A stretch of 64,000 nt of DNA from the NCBI GenBank assembly GCA_030765055.1, contig CM060950.1:459661210-459725209 (forward strand), read 5' to 3'. The notes under the pieces are model-generated. The model had not been told where the DNA came from. It did not search any database and saw only the letters and a program-made list of their open reading frames with translations. Positions 21,973 to 34,311 of the stretch are shown here, one piece after another; the first letter of the stretch is position 1; the number at the start of each line of letters is the position of its first letter. The position numbers were made by a program, and so were the translations under genes. Origin of the DNA: Mantis religiosa. Taxonomy: Eukaryota; Arthropoda; Insecta; Mantodea; Mantidae.

Positions 21973-22928
21973 CTCCTGTTTTATTTCATCCACATGATGG
22001 CATACCTTTTACCATTCCATTGCCCAATATGCTCAAATCATTGGCGGCACAATATTTGGTCTTTCATTTATAGGATACATTTCAGCAAACAACATATTGT
22101 TGGCATCTGTCCGTATTAATTCTATAGGATTCAGATGCAGATGTTATGGAGGAAGCCTTAAAGTTGCATGCTTATATTCCGACAATATTTGGTAAATCAA
22201 AAAGTTCTTCTCAGTCTGCTTATTGGCTAGAATTAAATCATACAATTTTGTTTCGGGGCTATTTTCATCAAATTGGATTTTGTAACCATGAAAGCATAAA
22301 TCTTAAAGAACTTGGAGGATTATCTACTTATGTATTATGGTCAGAGGCATTATCTATTGCTAGCACCAAGTTAACATTGTGCAAAATAATTTAACATAAT
22401 TTTCAATATTCATTTCTTTATGAACACTTAATATGCGTATAACTGTCACAGTACTTTACAGTCAACTGTGCTCGAGGGTAGCGGGTGGCAGATGATTCAT
22501 ACAGCATATTGCATCAAGTAACAGGAGTGATATGCTCACCAAGTATAATAGGAGTTAGGAGACGGAAGAGAAATAAGGTTAGGCCCGGGCTCGCTGGCTG
22601 TTCTATGGGTGAAGTGTTCTAGAACCATTGTGCAACTTATACTACCTATGCTATCATGGGGGCTCTAAATGTATATAAAGGAATATTATATTACGTAAAT
22701 AAAAATGTACATATTACCAATTGTAATAATATTATAGTTAAATACATGTGGGAATAATAATATACAGAGGTTTAATGTTAATAAAGGGCAAGTGAACGTG
22801 ACCCATTTATAATGGAGTGAAATTAAATCACCAATTGCCACATATTGTAAAAGCTAAATAAGGAGTAAACTTCAGAGAAGAATTAATGGAATATGTAATA
22901 AGAAAATGTTTATACTGGAAATTATAAT
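21973..22928. other. no recognised gene
   Basis: Contains an 82-codon frame (22146-22394) without a known motif. It may be an exon-like remnant or chance. AT-rich elsewhere. Confidence 0.4.
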
Positions 22929-24170
22929 TATTATGTGTTTCAAATGGGAAGCATTCTCGCCTGTAGCGAATCAGATGCGTTAGAGCCTTCACCGTTACCA
23001 CCTCGTTATCCCCACTCTTTTTATATTTCCCTCTCTCTCGCACACTTGCGAGTGTTCTTGGCGCTAGACATAAGGGAACACAAACTGAATTTTCCAGTTT
23101 TATAATAATGCAGTTGTTGAAATCATAATTGCAACATGAATATTTGTATATTACACAAATATTTTAAATATTTAGTTTAAAGTTAATTATAGTTTATGAA
23201 TTACTTACTTTTCCTATTCCAACGAAAATACCAGTGGTGCATCCGTATAGCTGTGAATGTTACTTAGGTTAAGAGATAATTCGTCATTGTCATTGTCTTC
23301 AACGTCTGAAAACTGCAAATTTATGACGATAGGTTAAGAAATCTCATTACGTGCTATTTCTTTCCAAAAGTCGTCTTCTTGTAGTTTATCTGATGTCTCA
23401 TGAGTTTTCCCAGTCTTGTTGTGTTCCTTGTCAATTTCTTCATGAATAAGTCATTAAATGTCAGTCAGTTTAAAAATATTATTTCTGTTTGCTTCATAAT
23501 TTGAGCCCACATTAACTCTATTGGATTGTTCTAGCAGTAGTAAGGGATGGGGGGAGGTGGATCGCATCTCATTGATCCAGCTGATACACTTTTTCACTGA
23601 AGAGTAACTTAATAATGCTGGTTTGAACTCTAGAGTAAATAGAGATTACGAACCTTTCATAAACAAAGATATGTGACCAGACACGTTCTGCCAGACCAGC
23701 AGGAAGTGTATCGTTTCCTCTCATCGAATTTAACAAACACCTTGGCTTATTCAAAGTACATATTTCTTTTAACACGTCTTGTTAAATGTTTGTTTCAGTT
23801 CTGAGTGATTTCAAATATATGTTCATGCATACATGTCAACCAATAATGTTATTCATTACAGCGCTTACGTCGCAATGCAGTGTTATAATATAATGGTAAC
23901 TACTTTATTTATTTGTATTATGAAAACTATTTGAGCTCAAAGTATGGGGTTATTACGGTTAAGTTAAATACATTACTCTCCCCTTCCTCATGGATCAGTT
24001 TTTGCAAAATCTGAATTTTTGTCTTAGCGTGAATAGTATTTATTAGAGATTGAATAGTTTGCTGCTTGTCACACATCACTTAGGGGGAATACAATACAAC
24101 ACCGCAGGACTCCGATTGGTTGCTCACCTAGTAGCGCTCAAGGACAAACATCTTCCCATTTGAAACACCT
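22929..24170 (-). mobile_element. DDE transposon relic, same family as 48165-49899
   Basis: The ends are inverted: GTGTTTCAAATGGGAAG at about 22936 and TCCCATTTGAAACACC near 24155. The first 170 bases match 48165-48340. The reverse-strand residue of the transposase tail is visible near 23280-23580 but full of stops, so no product is expected. An internal deletion is likely. Confidence 0.65.
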
Positions 24171-25494
24171 AATAGTACAGTTAACTTATGTAACTTGGAG
24201 TTTCTATTAATGCTATCATACTACAAGAATGACTATTACTTATGATGTAAACTATACTGTTTATATACTACTCAAAGTTGTATTTGGTCAATGTTCGAAA
24301 CATGCTCTATAATGTCTCTGGACAAAATAAGAAACATCAGGCAGTGCAAATAGGATCTAACAGCTTCAACATTGTTGGGAACATATACACAATGCTCAAG
24401 ATTACCTTAGAAGCTTAGAAAACTTAGAAGCATGTACATATGCTATGCACAGAAAAATGAAAAAGTTGCCAGAAATTAAAAATAAAAAAAAAAATCCTTG
24501 TATTTGCATAAGTGATCTAGTTGTAATTAATAAATCCTGCATTTAAGAAACATTTTTATAAAGCTATGAGCAATATTCTATCTTTTTTTTTTCACCTGTA
24601 TACAAAAATGTGTTAGTTGCAAACACAAAACTAAAAAAATCTAATACACAAATGAAGGAAATGGATAGGAAAATAGTAGGAGACAAACTGGGTTATACAA
24701 TATCTGTTAACAATAAATGCACTGACAGCAATGAGACTAAGTATTCACATGTGATACAATAAAAATACAATTTTGAATATTCCATAAAAAAAGGTTATGT
24801 ATTTGTTAAAACTATTATTAAATAACATGGAGTGACAGCGCATACCTTAAACAATGATATTACTTCCCTTCAAAGTCAATACCATAACGATAAGGACCCT
24901 ATCACAGCCAGACTCGCGTTTTAAAGTAATTTGTGAATGGTGGCGGACAAAATTAGTGCTAAATGTGTGTAGAATATATATCAGCAGCTTGTGCATCTGC
25001 AAATAACATTTATCAATACATCCTCCTATTTTTCAACAAACAAATAATAACAAAAGTATTAACTTCTATACACCTCTTATATTTATTTTTTTCAGTTGCC
25101 AGTACTTACATAAGCTATTTTGTTACAGACTACATCAGTGTACTTGATGGAAGCATCACACTCGGAAACACCTAAAACTGTGTTATATTTACAAAATAAT
25201 TTTTCATGTTGAACTGCACTTGAGAATTTTAAGTTAGCACGATTTACAGTAACAGCTTTTATATTCTAATAGCACATTAAGTTTTTACAAAAGGGTGGAT
25301 AAAAAGCAAACTGGAATTTTACACCAGCCCCAAATAGTGAGCAAACCAACTCAGGCCTTCAGTGGATCTCTGGAATGGGGATGTCACTTGGGTAAGGATT
25401 TACCAGATTTTCTCTTATCCTGAGGACAAATGCTGAATAAGTTGAAGCTCTATGGATCCTGGTCTCACTTGAACATTATTTCATCTTTATATAT
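24171..25494. other. no gene; SINE-2-like remnant at about 25330-25480
   Basis: AT-rich. The stretch near 25380-25480 (CTTATCCTGAGGACAAATGC, then CTCTATGGATCC) is a decayed forward SINE-2 body. A 70-codon frame at 24963-25175 is not recognised. Confidence 0.5.
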
Positions 25495-25750
25495 GAAAGA
25501 AACTAGAAACAGTGATGAGTTAAGAGGTATTTACTTAAGATGAGTTGATACTAGTAACACTAACATCACTTTTTCTTAATCTCTGTTAACAAGATTAGGG
25601 AAGATGTCATTATAGACAATCACCACAACAGAAATGACACGGGTCAGTCGGACACATTCCAAAGATGTGAACACATGTTCCTGAAACATGTTAACAGAGA
25701 TTAAAAAAAGTGATGTTAGTGTTACTAATACAGACTCATCTTAACTAAAT
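25495..25750. mobile_element. Penelope-like element (family E), terminal palindrome only
   Basis: Inverted arms (ACTAGTAACACTAACATCAC on the left, GTGATGTTAGTGTTACTAAT on the right) enclose a decayed hammerhead-like stretch with TTCCTGAAACATGTTAACAG. The same terminus recurs at 54345, 55230 and 56030. No coding sequence is left. Confidence 0.65.
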
Positions 25751-25989
25751 ACATTATTTCACCTGTTTCACTCATTTACTGTTTGTGATCATGAATAAGT
25801 AGATTAAAAAAAAGTCACAATATTTAACAGAAGAATATTAGTCAAAGCTTTCTTGATGACTAGATTTTCTTAGGCTTTCATTCACATAAATGGTTGATTT
25901 GAAACCATTTCAAAGGTGTTCAACTTCATCTTCAGGATAAATTGGTGGAAGCACAAATCCAGATACTGTATTTTTAGTACTTTTTTTAA

Positions 25990-26937
25990 CCCCTTAACGT
26001 AAAAGCCTGAGTAAACTCATGTTTATAATTTTTCAAGAATAGTAAAATTCCGAGTATACTTGGGTGAGTAGCTTCGCTACTGGAAATTAGTTTAAAACCC
26101 AAGTTCTCTCATTATCTTGCAGCTTCTTAAAATTTCCATTAGATTTTCTGCTGAACTCACTCCTTTGATAGTTCTAAGTGTGCCAACAGATGTCACTGAT
26201 TCAGGCACTTGTTTCCTTCTGTGTATTTTTCAATGTTAGATGTCTTTGTTCCTACCAGCTGTTGTGTGTACCCTATAGTGCATGGTTCTGTGGGTTTTCT
26301 AGAAACAGAGAGTGATAAAGATTATAATACTGAATTTAGTGGAACTGAAATTTCTAAAGAAAGCTACGAAGGCACTTCAGAAGAAGAAAGTGATTTTTCC
26401 AACTCATCGGAAGGTGATATTGCAGCCGAGCAAATCATTGCAGAACACCAAAGGGAAGAATTTTCTCCAAAAGCAGTGGGCAGGGCATCAGCAAAAGGAA
26501 ATCATATGCAACTTGTTGGCTGACATTTTCCATCAATAATTCTGCGCAATGAAAAGAAGAAAAATCCAACACGAATATGTGGAATGAGCAGCAGTGTGTA
26601 AGATGCTAGGTGCAAGAAGATATGAAGGGAATCTAGATATATGTGCACTAACTGTATATAGTTTAATAACTCATTTTTGTTGTTTTATGCTGCAGTACCT
26701 GATATAAACTTGTTTATATGTCTAAGTTTATCAAAGAAAGCATACAGTATTTAACGAGTATACTTGGAATTTAAATCTGGAGGCTATTCAAACACAAAAA
26801 TCTTTATTGTTATGGTCCTAAAAACTGGTTCTATTGTTGTGATCATTATTGTATCTCAATAAATATTAAATTGTGACAATAAAAATAATTGGTAAAAAAA
26901 GGAACATACTTTTGAAAATAATAGGTATGCAAAGAGG
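25990..26937 (+). mobile_element. internally deleted piggyBac-type transposon
   Basis: The element is bounded by TTAA at 25986-25989 and 26938-26941, the target site of piggyBac. The ends begin CCCCTTAACG and, on the other strand, CCTCTTTGCATACC. The forward frame from 26209 is acidic (SDKDYNTEFSGTEISKESYE and similar), as in piggyBac N-termini. It then jumps to HFPSIILRNEKKKNPTRICG, the lead-in to the C-terminal cysteine-rich domain. The DDD catalytic core is therefore missing. At 948 bp it is non-autonomous. Confidence 0.72.
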
Positions 26938-26941
26938 TTAA

Positions 26942-27599
26942 TATGCAAAGATCTCGTTTTCTGCTAGCTTTATATGCATACCATATACATTTCCATAGAG
27001 AACTGAAATCAATTTGAGTCCAATTCCATACTGAATACAATTTTGCATTTTCTCGTTAAATTCAATGCATATTGAGATTGATTTGGATACGCAAGGTTTG
27101 AGAATAAATAATCCAAGCTTTTATGTTGGCTGACTTTTTTCATGTTGGCAAACTTGTTGAAGATGTTGGTTTGTTGTTCTGTATATTTTAAGCACATTTT
27201 ATGGTTGTGAATGTTTCTGCGAAGACTACTATGAGCCATTAAGGAAGAATAAAAGTGGCTCTGTTAGGTTTATTACACCAGTTCCACTAAGAAAACAAAA
27301 TGACAAGTGTGCATGTTATGAGTGAAGTAGAAGTAAACATTTTTGGTCTATTCAAATTTATTTGAATATGGCATTCCCAAGCAACAAATTTTGATCTGAT
27401 CTTACTTAAATTACCTAAGGAAACATGATAATAGTACCATTAAATTCAAGTTAATGACACCTCAAAAAAAAAGTGGGGATCAATGAGCTTCACATCATCC
27501 TCTAGCACTATAAATACAGAAATCCGACTTCAACTTCCATCAGTTCATCCTGAAGACCAAGATAAACACCTTTAAAGGATCAGTTTCAAATTAATCATT
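26942..27599. other. no recognisable gene
   Basis: AT-rich; the short frames have no motif. Confidence 0.5.
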
Positions 27600-27601
27600 T
27601 A

Positions 27602-29194
27602 TGTGGGTTGCCCAATAAATAATGCCCCACCATTTACTTTGCAGTGAAAATTATTTTTGAGAAATGTACAAATTTTGGTGCGACTTTCTTAAATTTTAAC
27701 GCATATGTATGCAAAGTTGTAGTTTCTTCTGACAGAAAGCTTAAGGTAGGAATGTTTTAAAATGGCATCTGTAAGTTACAGCCATCATAAACAGCATGAT
27801 GTGATTGAATTTCTTGAGGCATAGAAAGAAACCATGGGGAATATTCATAAACGTTTGTGCCAAGTCTACGGAACATCTGCAGTCGATAGGAGTGCTGTTG
27901 GTCGCTAGGCACTGAGTGTGAAAGTATCAGAGGACGGTGCTGCAGAGCTCCAAGATTTGCCACATGCAGGAAGGCCTCCCATGACTGTCATGGCTGACAT
28001 GTTGAAGGCTGATGTCATTCGAGAGGATCAACGCATTACAACTCGGCAAATGGTAGTGATGCTATCGGTAAACAAAAGAAGTGTGAATGCAATTATCAAC
28101 GTGCTTGTATACACAAAAGTGTGTGCACGATGGGTTCCCTAAGTGTCTTACTGTCGATCACAAACCCCACAGAAAAGACACTGCTTCCAATTTGTTGCAA
28201 CACTTTGAAGCTGACGGAGAGGCCTTCTTGTACTGGATTGTAACAGGTCATGAAAAGTGGATGCATCACTTTGATCAAGAAACAAAAAGATAGTCGATGG
28301 AATGGCGCCACGTTCACTGCTCAAAGAAGAAAAAATTCAAAATAGTTTCTTCAACCAGAAAAGACATGATCAGAGTGTTTAAGGAAGGGCATAATTCTCA
28401 TTGATGTGATGCCAAAAGATGGTACTATTAATTCAGAAAATTATGTCAAAACATTAGACAAACTTAAGCAGTGCTTCTGGCAACTGCAGCATCATGTCAA
28501 TCCAGAGGGGATTTCATACAGCACAATAACGCTTGCCCCCACACAGGTTTGAGGACTTCTGCCCACATCGCCAGGGTTGGGCAGTGTTACACCATCCACC
28601 CTATAGCCCGCCTCGGTAGCATGGTGGTAGCGTCTCTGCCTCATGTTCAAGAGGTCCCAAGTTCGAATCTCGTTCAGGGTGAGTTACCTGGATAAGGTTT
28701 TTTCCAGGGGTTTCCCTTATCCTGAAAGACAAATGTTGGGCAGCTCTAAAGCTCTATGGACCCCGGACTCATTTGAGCATCATTTCACCCATTTCATTCA
28801 TCGTCTGATATGACTTAACATTGGAGGACGTAAATTACACACACACAAAAAAAAAAAAAAAAATCCATCCTATAGTCCCGATTTGGTTCCCTCAGATTTC
28901 CACTTGTTTGGGTCACTGAGGAATGTCATTCGTGGAAGACATTTCAAAGACGATGAAGAGGTGATTTATGCTGTGAAAACCTGGCTCCGCAGGCAGAGTA
29001 AAGATTTTTATAGACAGGGAATACATGCCCTCATGTCTTACTGGAGAAAGGCCACGGAGCTTCAAGGGTTATGTAGTAAAAAAAGTGACCAGACAAACAT
29101 TGTTCTTTCATATATGTAAATTTCAATGTTATTGAATGAATACTTTTGGAGGGAAAAAAAAATATATGGGGCATTATTTATTGGGCAACCCTCA
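27602..29194 (+). mobile_element. mariner element, complete ends, dead transposase, split by SINE-2
   Basis: TA at 27600-27601 and 29195-29196 flanks inverted ends that share GGGTTGCCCAATAAATAATG. The transposase starts at 27762 and has several stops and frameshifts. Recognisable pieces are GRPPMTV, IVTGHEKWMHHFDQETKR (first Asp replaced by His), IQHNNACPHT (second Asp replaced by Asn) and SYSPDLVPSDFHLFGSL (third Asp region kept). Two of three catalytic residues are gone. The SINE at 28607-28862 sits between the second and third motifs. Confidence 0.88.
28607..28862 (+). repeat. SINE-2 inserted in the mariner, with target duplication
   Basis: The flanks are ATCCACCCTATAG (28594-28606) and ATCCATCCTATAG (28863-28875), one mismatch in 13. 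The head has A-box-like TAGCATGGTGG and B-box-like GTTCGAATCTC. The body has CTTATCCTGAAAG, and the tail is (CA)n then A-rich. This copy defines the SINE-2 borders: about 256 bp including the tail. Confidence 0.85.
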
Positions 29195-29196
29195 TA

Positions 29197-29556
29197 GATG
29201 GCTGGAAGCCCAGAAAATTGTAGTTTATGTAAAGTATTGCAAAAGATGCAATGGATTTCATCTTATGCCTGTTGAACTGTGTAAGAAATCTAATGCTCTC
29301 TCATTTGTCCACTGGTTGGAAAAATGTGGGACTGATCTTGGATGCAGTTGGGTGAACTCATGCATATTAGGTAAACCCATGCTTACTGTCTTTGAAACAG
29401 TAGTAGTACAGTTTGTGCAGATTTGATAGCAAGCACACTCCTTTTTTTTCTTCATAAAAATATTAAAAAGTGTTAATTCACTGGGAAAAATACTGACACC
29501 AGAAGACCATAAACTAAAGCAATGTGTATGGTATTTTTTCAGCATGCTCAATAAAT
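29197..29556. other. no recognisable gene
   Basis: Forward and reverse frames of about 100 codons overlap here without a motif. Confidence 0.4.
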
Positions 29557-29568
29557 TAAGAAATTCCA

Positions 29569-30228
29569 TCATAAAAACGATTTGTAGTTGGTTTATTGAT
29601 ACTCGTCACTTACTTTTTTATATTATTGAGGGACTAGTTTCCAAGGCTGTTGCCTCCATCTGTTGTCTGCTCTCTTCTCTCTGGTGGTGGAACTATGAAC
29701 TTCTTTGTCAAATTATCTACTGGTGGGATTTCAAAGTTCATTACGTGGTCCCTATTTTGCCATATGAATATGTTCTCCCATGTTGTTAGTTTATTTTGGT
29801 TTATCACTCCTTTTAATAATTTTGGATTTGGATCAATGTCATGATTTTTGTTACAAAAATGAAATGCTACTGCTGAAATAAGGTAAGTTCAGTGATTAGT
29901 AGTGATAAACCGACAAGTGACAAATCACAAATCAAAATAAACTAACAACATGGGAGAACATATTCATATGGAAAAATAGGGACCACGTAATGAACTTTGA
30001 AATCCCACCAGTAGATAATTTGACAAAGAAGATCATAGTTCCACCACCAGAGAGAGGGGAGCAGACAACAGATGCTAGTTGGAGAGAGATTGAAAATGGA
30101 GGCAACAGCCTTCGAAACTAGTCCCTCAATAATATACAAAAGTGAGTGACGAGCGTCAATAAACTAACTACAAATAGTTTTTACGATTAATTTTGACATC
30201 ACTGTTACTAAATTCCTCCAAACACACA
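29569..30228. mobile_element. Penelope-like element (family B), foldback with 12 bp target duplication
   Basis: TAAGAAATTCCA flanks the insert at 29557-29568 and 30229-30240. The reverse arm (to about 29880) reads back through the C-terminal codons (WENIF region). The forward arm starts near 29930 with TTWENIFIWKN-type codons and runs to the family terminus. Divergence between arms and from 35018-37140 shows it is older. Confidence 0.87.
30090..30123 (+). ncRNA. hammerhead-ribozyme-like motif, family B (core altered)
   Basis: TTGAAAA stands where CTGANGA is expected. It is followed by an extra T, a perfect stem II GGAGGC/GCCTTC with loop AACA, GAAA, stem III ACTAGT and C. Compared with 37000-37033, stem II differs in sequence yet still pairs. 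Confidence 0.5.
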
Positions 30229-30420
30229 TAAGAAATTCCAGTTTATGTTTGATCCACCCTCATATTCAACATAGATGTAATATTTAGTAGAAGTAGAGTA
30301 ATTCTGACATACCTTTTATGCAACTATCAGAAAGGTGCTTTGTTTACATGTTTACATTTGACTGGAACAGAAAACCAAATACTGGCTTCACTATGTTAAA
30401 ATGGAAGCATTATATTTCAT

Positions 30421-30666
30421 ATAAAAATTATTTGTGGTTGGTTTATTGACACTCGTCACTTACTTTTTCATATATTTATGAGAGACTAGTTTCAAAGGCC
30501 CTGGCCTCCATTTTCAATCTCTTCCCAAGGGAAAATGGAGGCCAGGGCCTTTGAAACTAGTCTCTCATAAATATATGAAAAAGTAAGTGACGAGTGTCAA
30601 TAAACCAACCACAAATAATTTTTATATTAATTTTGACGTCACTGTTACTAAATTCCTCCAAACACA
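30421..30666. mobile_element. Penelope-like element (family B), minimal foldback with 12-13 bp target duplication
   Basis: CATTATATTTCAT lies at 30408-30420 and 30667-30679. The insert is a nearly perfect palindrome of the last 110 bases of the family, joined directly at about 30530 (CTTCCCAAGGGAAAATGG), plus the outer tail on the right. It has no coding sequence. Confidence 0.87.
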
Positions 30667-30679
30667 CATTATATTTCAT

Positions 30680-31413
30680 TTTTGCTCTGTCTCAAATAAG
30701 AGCTACCTTTAACAGTTAAACTAACAAAAATTCAAAAAGTGTATCATATGATGCAGAACTCCTGACCGGAATACTGTCGATATAGAAACATGACAAAAGT
30801 GGATGGAACAGTACAGTGTGAATTCACAAATCCTGTTAAGTACAATAGTTTAACATATGCACTTATGCCATAACTTTTTATTTAGCTCATTTATCTACAG
30901 CTAATATTTATATACATTTCTTGTTGTGAAAGATTTTAATATTTAATACTCTTTCACTGTTATTTCTCCACAAGCATTTTAATATTCATTGACCAAGTTT
31001 GCAAATCACTGAAAGTGTATTTTCTGTGTTTTTAACTGTGAAACAAATCTGCAAAATATTTTAATTGTAATATTGTTCTTTTATCATACATTTTGAAAAA
31101 AGTAAAGGATTTAACATGTTTTTCAACTTGAAATGGATTTTACTTTCTACAGATACTCTCTTCTAAATTAAAAACAATTTTTGTAAGATTACTAGTTTTA
31201 GATTGTATTTTTATTTCTAAGCAAAGGATGTTTTACTTCTGGATTGAAGTGGAATGTAAAGAAGTGTTTTCAGTTTCTCCTACAACTTAAAACAGACACA
31301 TTCCTATTTAATTAACAACACAAAAACTGGAGTAAAAGAACATTTCTGCACATTTAATGCTGAAGTAACCAGATTAAGGTAAATAAAATTAGTTTTATTA
31401 AGAATAACACTAC
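30680..31413. other. no recognisable gene
   Basis: AT-rich unique-looking DNA. Confidence 0.5.
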
Positions 31414-31415
31414 TA

Positions 31416-32541
31416 CGAGGGGCAATCAAATATTAACAGGACTTTGTTTACTGCACACGCATACAGTGCCGTATGGGCTCGAGGCTTTTACAGCACATAC
31501 TGTGAGGTCCTTGGAAGGGTACAGTGTCCTTGGGAACTCATTTGGCTCTGTCCCTCAGTTACTGCCGAGATGTCAGAGAGAGGTGCAGCCAGCTGTTGCG
31601 CAACGAATAATAAAGTTTCCTATCAATGAAAATGTCAGCGAAGCTGAAATTTGCCACCGGCTACTCCCAAAACATCCAAGCTGTTCAAGACATCATTGGG
31701 ATCGCCACTTCCCAGTGCTTGAGATTTGTCGACAACTTCTCATAAGCTATAGGAGTGTCCAATCAATCATTCGAAGGGATCTGAAATTGAGAAAAGTGTC
31801 AGCTCGTTGGGTTCCGTGGTATCTCACTGCAGAAGAGAAAGCAGTGTGAGTTCAAATGTGTTGCATGCTTCTCACACATTACGAAGAGCAAGGTGATGCT
31901 TTTCTGGTCAGAATGATCACTTGTGATGAGACATGGGTGCATCATTACACACCCATATCAAAGAGGGCCAGTCTGGAGTGCAGAGCAACCGCTGGTGAAA
32001 GCCAAGTCACAACTGTCAACACGGAAAGTTTTAGCCACAGTGATCTGAGACTCGAAAGGTGTCCTTTTCATTGATTTCCTCAAACAACAAGGACAACGAC
32101 AACAGACCATTAATGATGCCTACTACTGTGACCTTCTCAGTCAAGTTTGAGATGCTTTCCGGTTAAAACATCGCAGTAGCCCAATCAGAAATGTGTTGAT
32201 TCTGTAGGATAATGCCAGACCACACACTGCAGCAGAAACACAGCAAAAATTGGCTGAAATGCACTGGACTACCCTTCCACATCCATCCTACAGCCCAGAC
32301 CTCTCACCATGTGACTTCATGTTTGGTCCACTCAAAGAAGCTCTTGGAGAACGTTTCACAACCAATAAAGTGAAAGACTTTGTGCGCAACTGGCTCTGCA
32401 CACGTCCTCATACTTTATTTGAAACTGGCATTAAAAAACTGTTTGCCCATTGGAACAAATGTATGGAAAAGATGGGTGAATATGAAGAAAAGTAAGAAAA
32501 ATGTTAATTTGAAAGGCCTGTTTATATTTGATTCTTCCTCG
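31416..32541 (+). mobile_element. mariner element, near-complete, transposase with few lesions
   Basis: TA at 31414-31415 and 32542-32543 flanks inverted ends (CGAGGGGCAATCAAATATTA against the complement of CAAATAT...CCTCG). The transposase is spread over frames 31466-31849, 31856-32074 and about 32105-32495. Motifs are SVQSIIRRDLKLRKVSARWV, ITCDETWVHHYTPISKR (first Asp), DNARPHTA (second Asp, preceded by a stop) and SYSPDLSPCDFMFGPLKEAL (third Asp). All three Asp of the DD34D triad survive. Frame breaks near 31850 and 32074 and a stop near 32211 still make it inactive. Confidence 0.86.
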
Positions 32542-32543
32542 TA

Positions 32544-34216
32544 TATAGGTTATGAATAAAATTGATTTTATGCTCCCTGAGGAATTTCTTATTGTTGGTT
32601 TTAATACCTTGAAAGGCACCCATTTAAATGCATAATATTTGTACTATCAACAAAATTACAGAGAGCGACAGAGAGAAAAAACTGCCTATGAATATATTTT
32701 GAATGCCTGAAATTGTATTATCATTTTGAAATGGGTACAGAACTGCAACGTTACACAATTTTATGCATTAGCTGTATGTGACCAATCCATTCCAAGTAGA
32801 TTGTGGCAGGCTGTGGGCATTTCAGTTTATTTCATACATCAAATTACACATGCTTGTCTCAAATATGCAAAATTGCTCACTTTATAAAAGAAGAGATGTA
32901 TGTGAAAACAAGTTTAATTAAGGAAACTCATGACATATCCAGGACAGGTTTCTGAATGAAAACCAGGAAAGAGAACAATGTACAGCTTGGTTACACAGTA
33001 ATGTTCTGTGGTATTCTCCAGGGGACCATTTTCAACCTGAGTCCTTTTCAGCACTTTGGTTGTTTAATTACTCTATCTTACTCAACTACTTTTATCTGAA
33101 TGGCCAACATTTCGCTTACACATTCAAATGGAAAGCAGTTACTTTCATCCGTGCAATCCTTTTTATTTGCTAATTCTGCCATAAACAACTTCTCTTATGC
33201 AACTAAAAATTACATAATTTTATGTTGCTTTCGTGGAAACAAGCTGCTGATATAAATTCTACAACTACACAAAATAACAAAACAAGACAAACATTTTAAA
33301 ATATTGTGCAATAAAAATTATGCACACAGGTATTTTAACAAATGTAAATCAGCTTTCAAAATCATTTGCTTTTCTACCTCCTAAACACGAAGTTGTGTTA
33401 TTCTGCAACCACCAAGTTCATTTTACCCATCACACAAATTCAACGCTAATTTAAGAGGAAGTTATATCATTTCTTTTTCCAAAATACTATAATTACATTT
33501 AACTTTACACATACCTTCTCACCTTCCAGATATTTAGTGTTTAATAATTATATTTTATACATACATAATACATCAACTGGGGGGGGGAGGGGTTAATAGG
33601 AGTTACTATAACATTTTCATGCCACAAACAAAGCAAAACAAAAACATTAACACCCCTCCAATTATTACTGAGCTAATTTCATTTGGAAGCATCATATTTT
33701 GATACATCAGTGGTACATTGCATCTTGTTTTAAAAATATTGTTAAAAAAAAAAAAACCTGGCATTTAATCCATTCAAAAAAATTCAAAGATTGACTAGAA
33801 AGAATTCGAGGTCAATTACAACTCAACCTTTGGTGTGCAGTACACACCCATCTTCAAGTATAACTATAAATTACTTTCTTATTTTACTTTTTGTACATTT
33901 CTGATCAGAGTTTGATTGATTATAATTAACACCACAGTTTCATTACAGCCTAATGCGAAAATACTGGTTAACTTATATGCTCTGTTGACAGTACTTTGTC
34001 TGGCTTTGTGGTTACCATATAAAGCTGTCGCTCTTGTAGTCCCAAATGCCATTTCCAGAACTAACAGGGAAATTTGTTCATCACAGTAATTCCCTGATGA
34101 CCATAGCCAACTATAACTAAACATCTTCTTTCCCAAGATAAGGAAAAACACCAAAAAGCTTACCAAGGTTTACTGGAGTGAAAGCAAGGAAAATGAACAT
34201 TTGAGTTTTGAGAAAC
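32544..34216. other. no recognisable gene
   Basis: AT-rich sequence with a G-run at 33581-33590 and an A-run at 33736. A 95-codon reverse frame at 33879-34166 shows no motif. Confidence 0.5.
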
Positions 34217-34228
34217 AGTCTAATCACT

Positions 34229-34299
34229 CTATCGAGATTTAACTGTATTGGAACACCACAGTAAAGCGAGTAATAAATATGACTCATCTATAAATTAAT
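34229..34299 (-). mobile_element. Penelope-like element (family F), 71 bp mini-copy with 12 bp target duplication
   Basis: AGTCTAATCACT is at 34217-34228 and 34300-34311. The insert consists only of the two family F borders, recognised by TATCGAGATTTAACTGTATT and ACTCATCTATAAATTAAT, as in 56404-57809. It is the shortest PLE-derived insertion in the window. Confidence 0.78.
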
Positions 34300-34311
34300 A
34301 GTCTAATCACT

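Noticed and set aside
22146..22394. 82-codon frame as a possible host exon
   Set aside because: No recognised domain or convincing splice context; left as unassigned.
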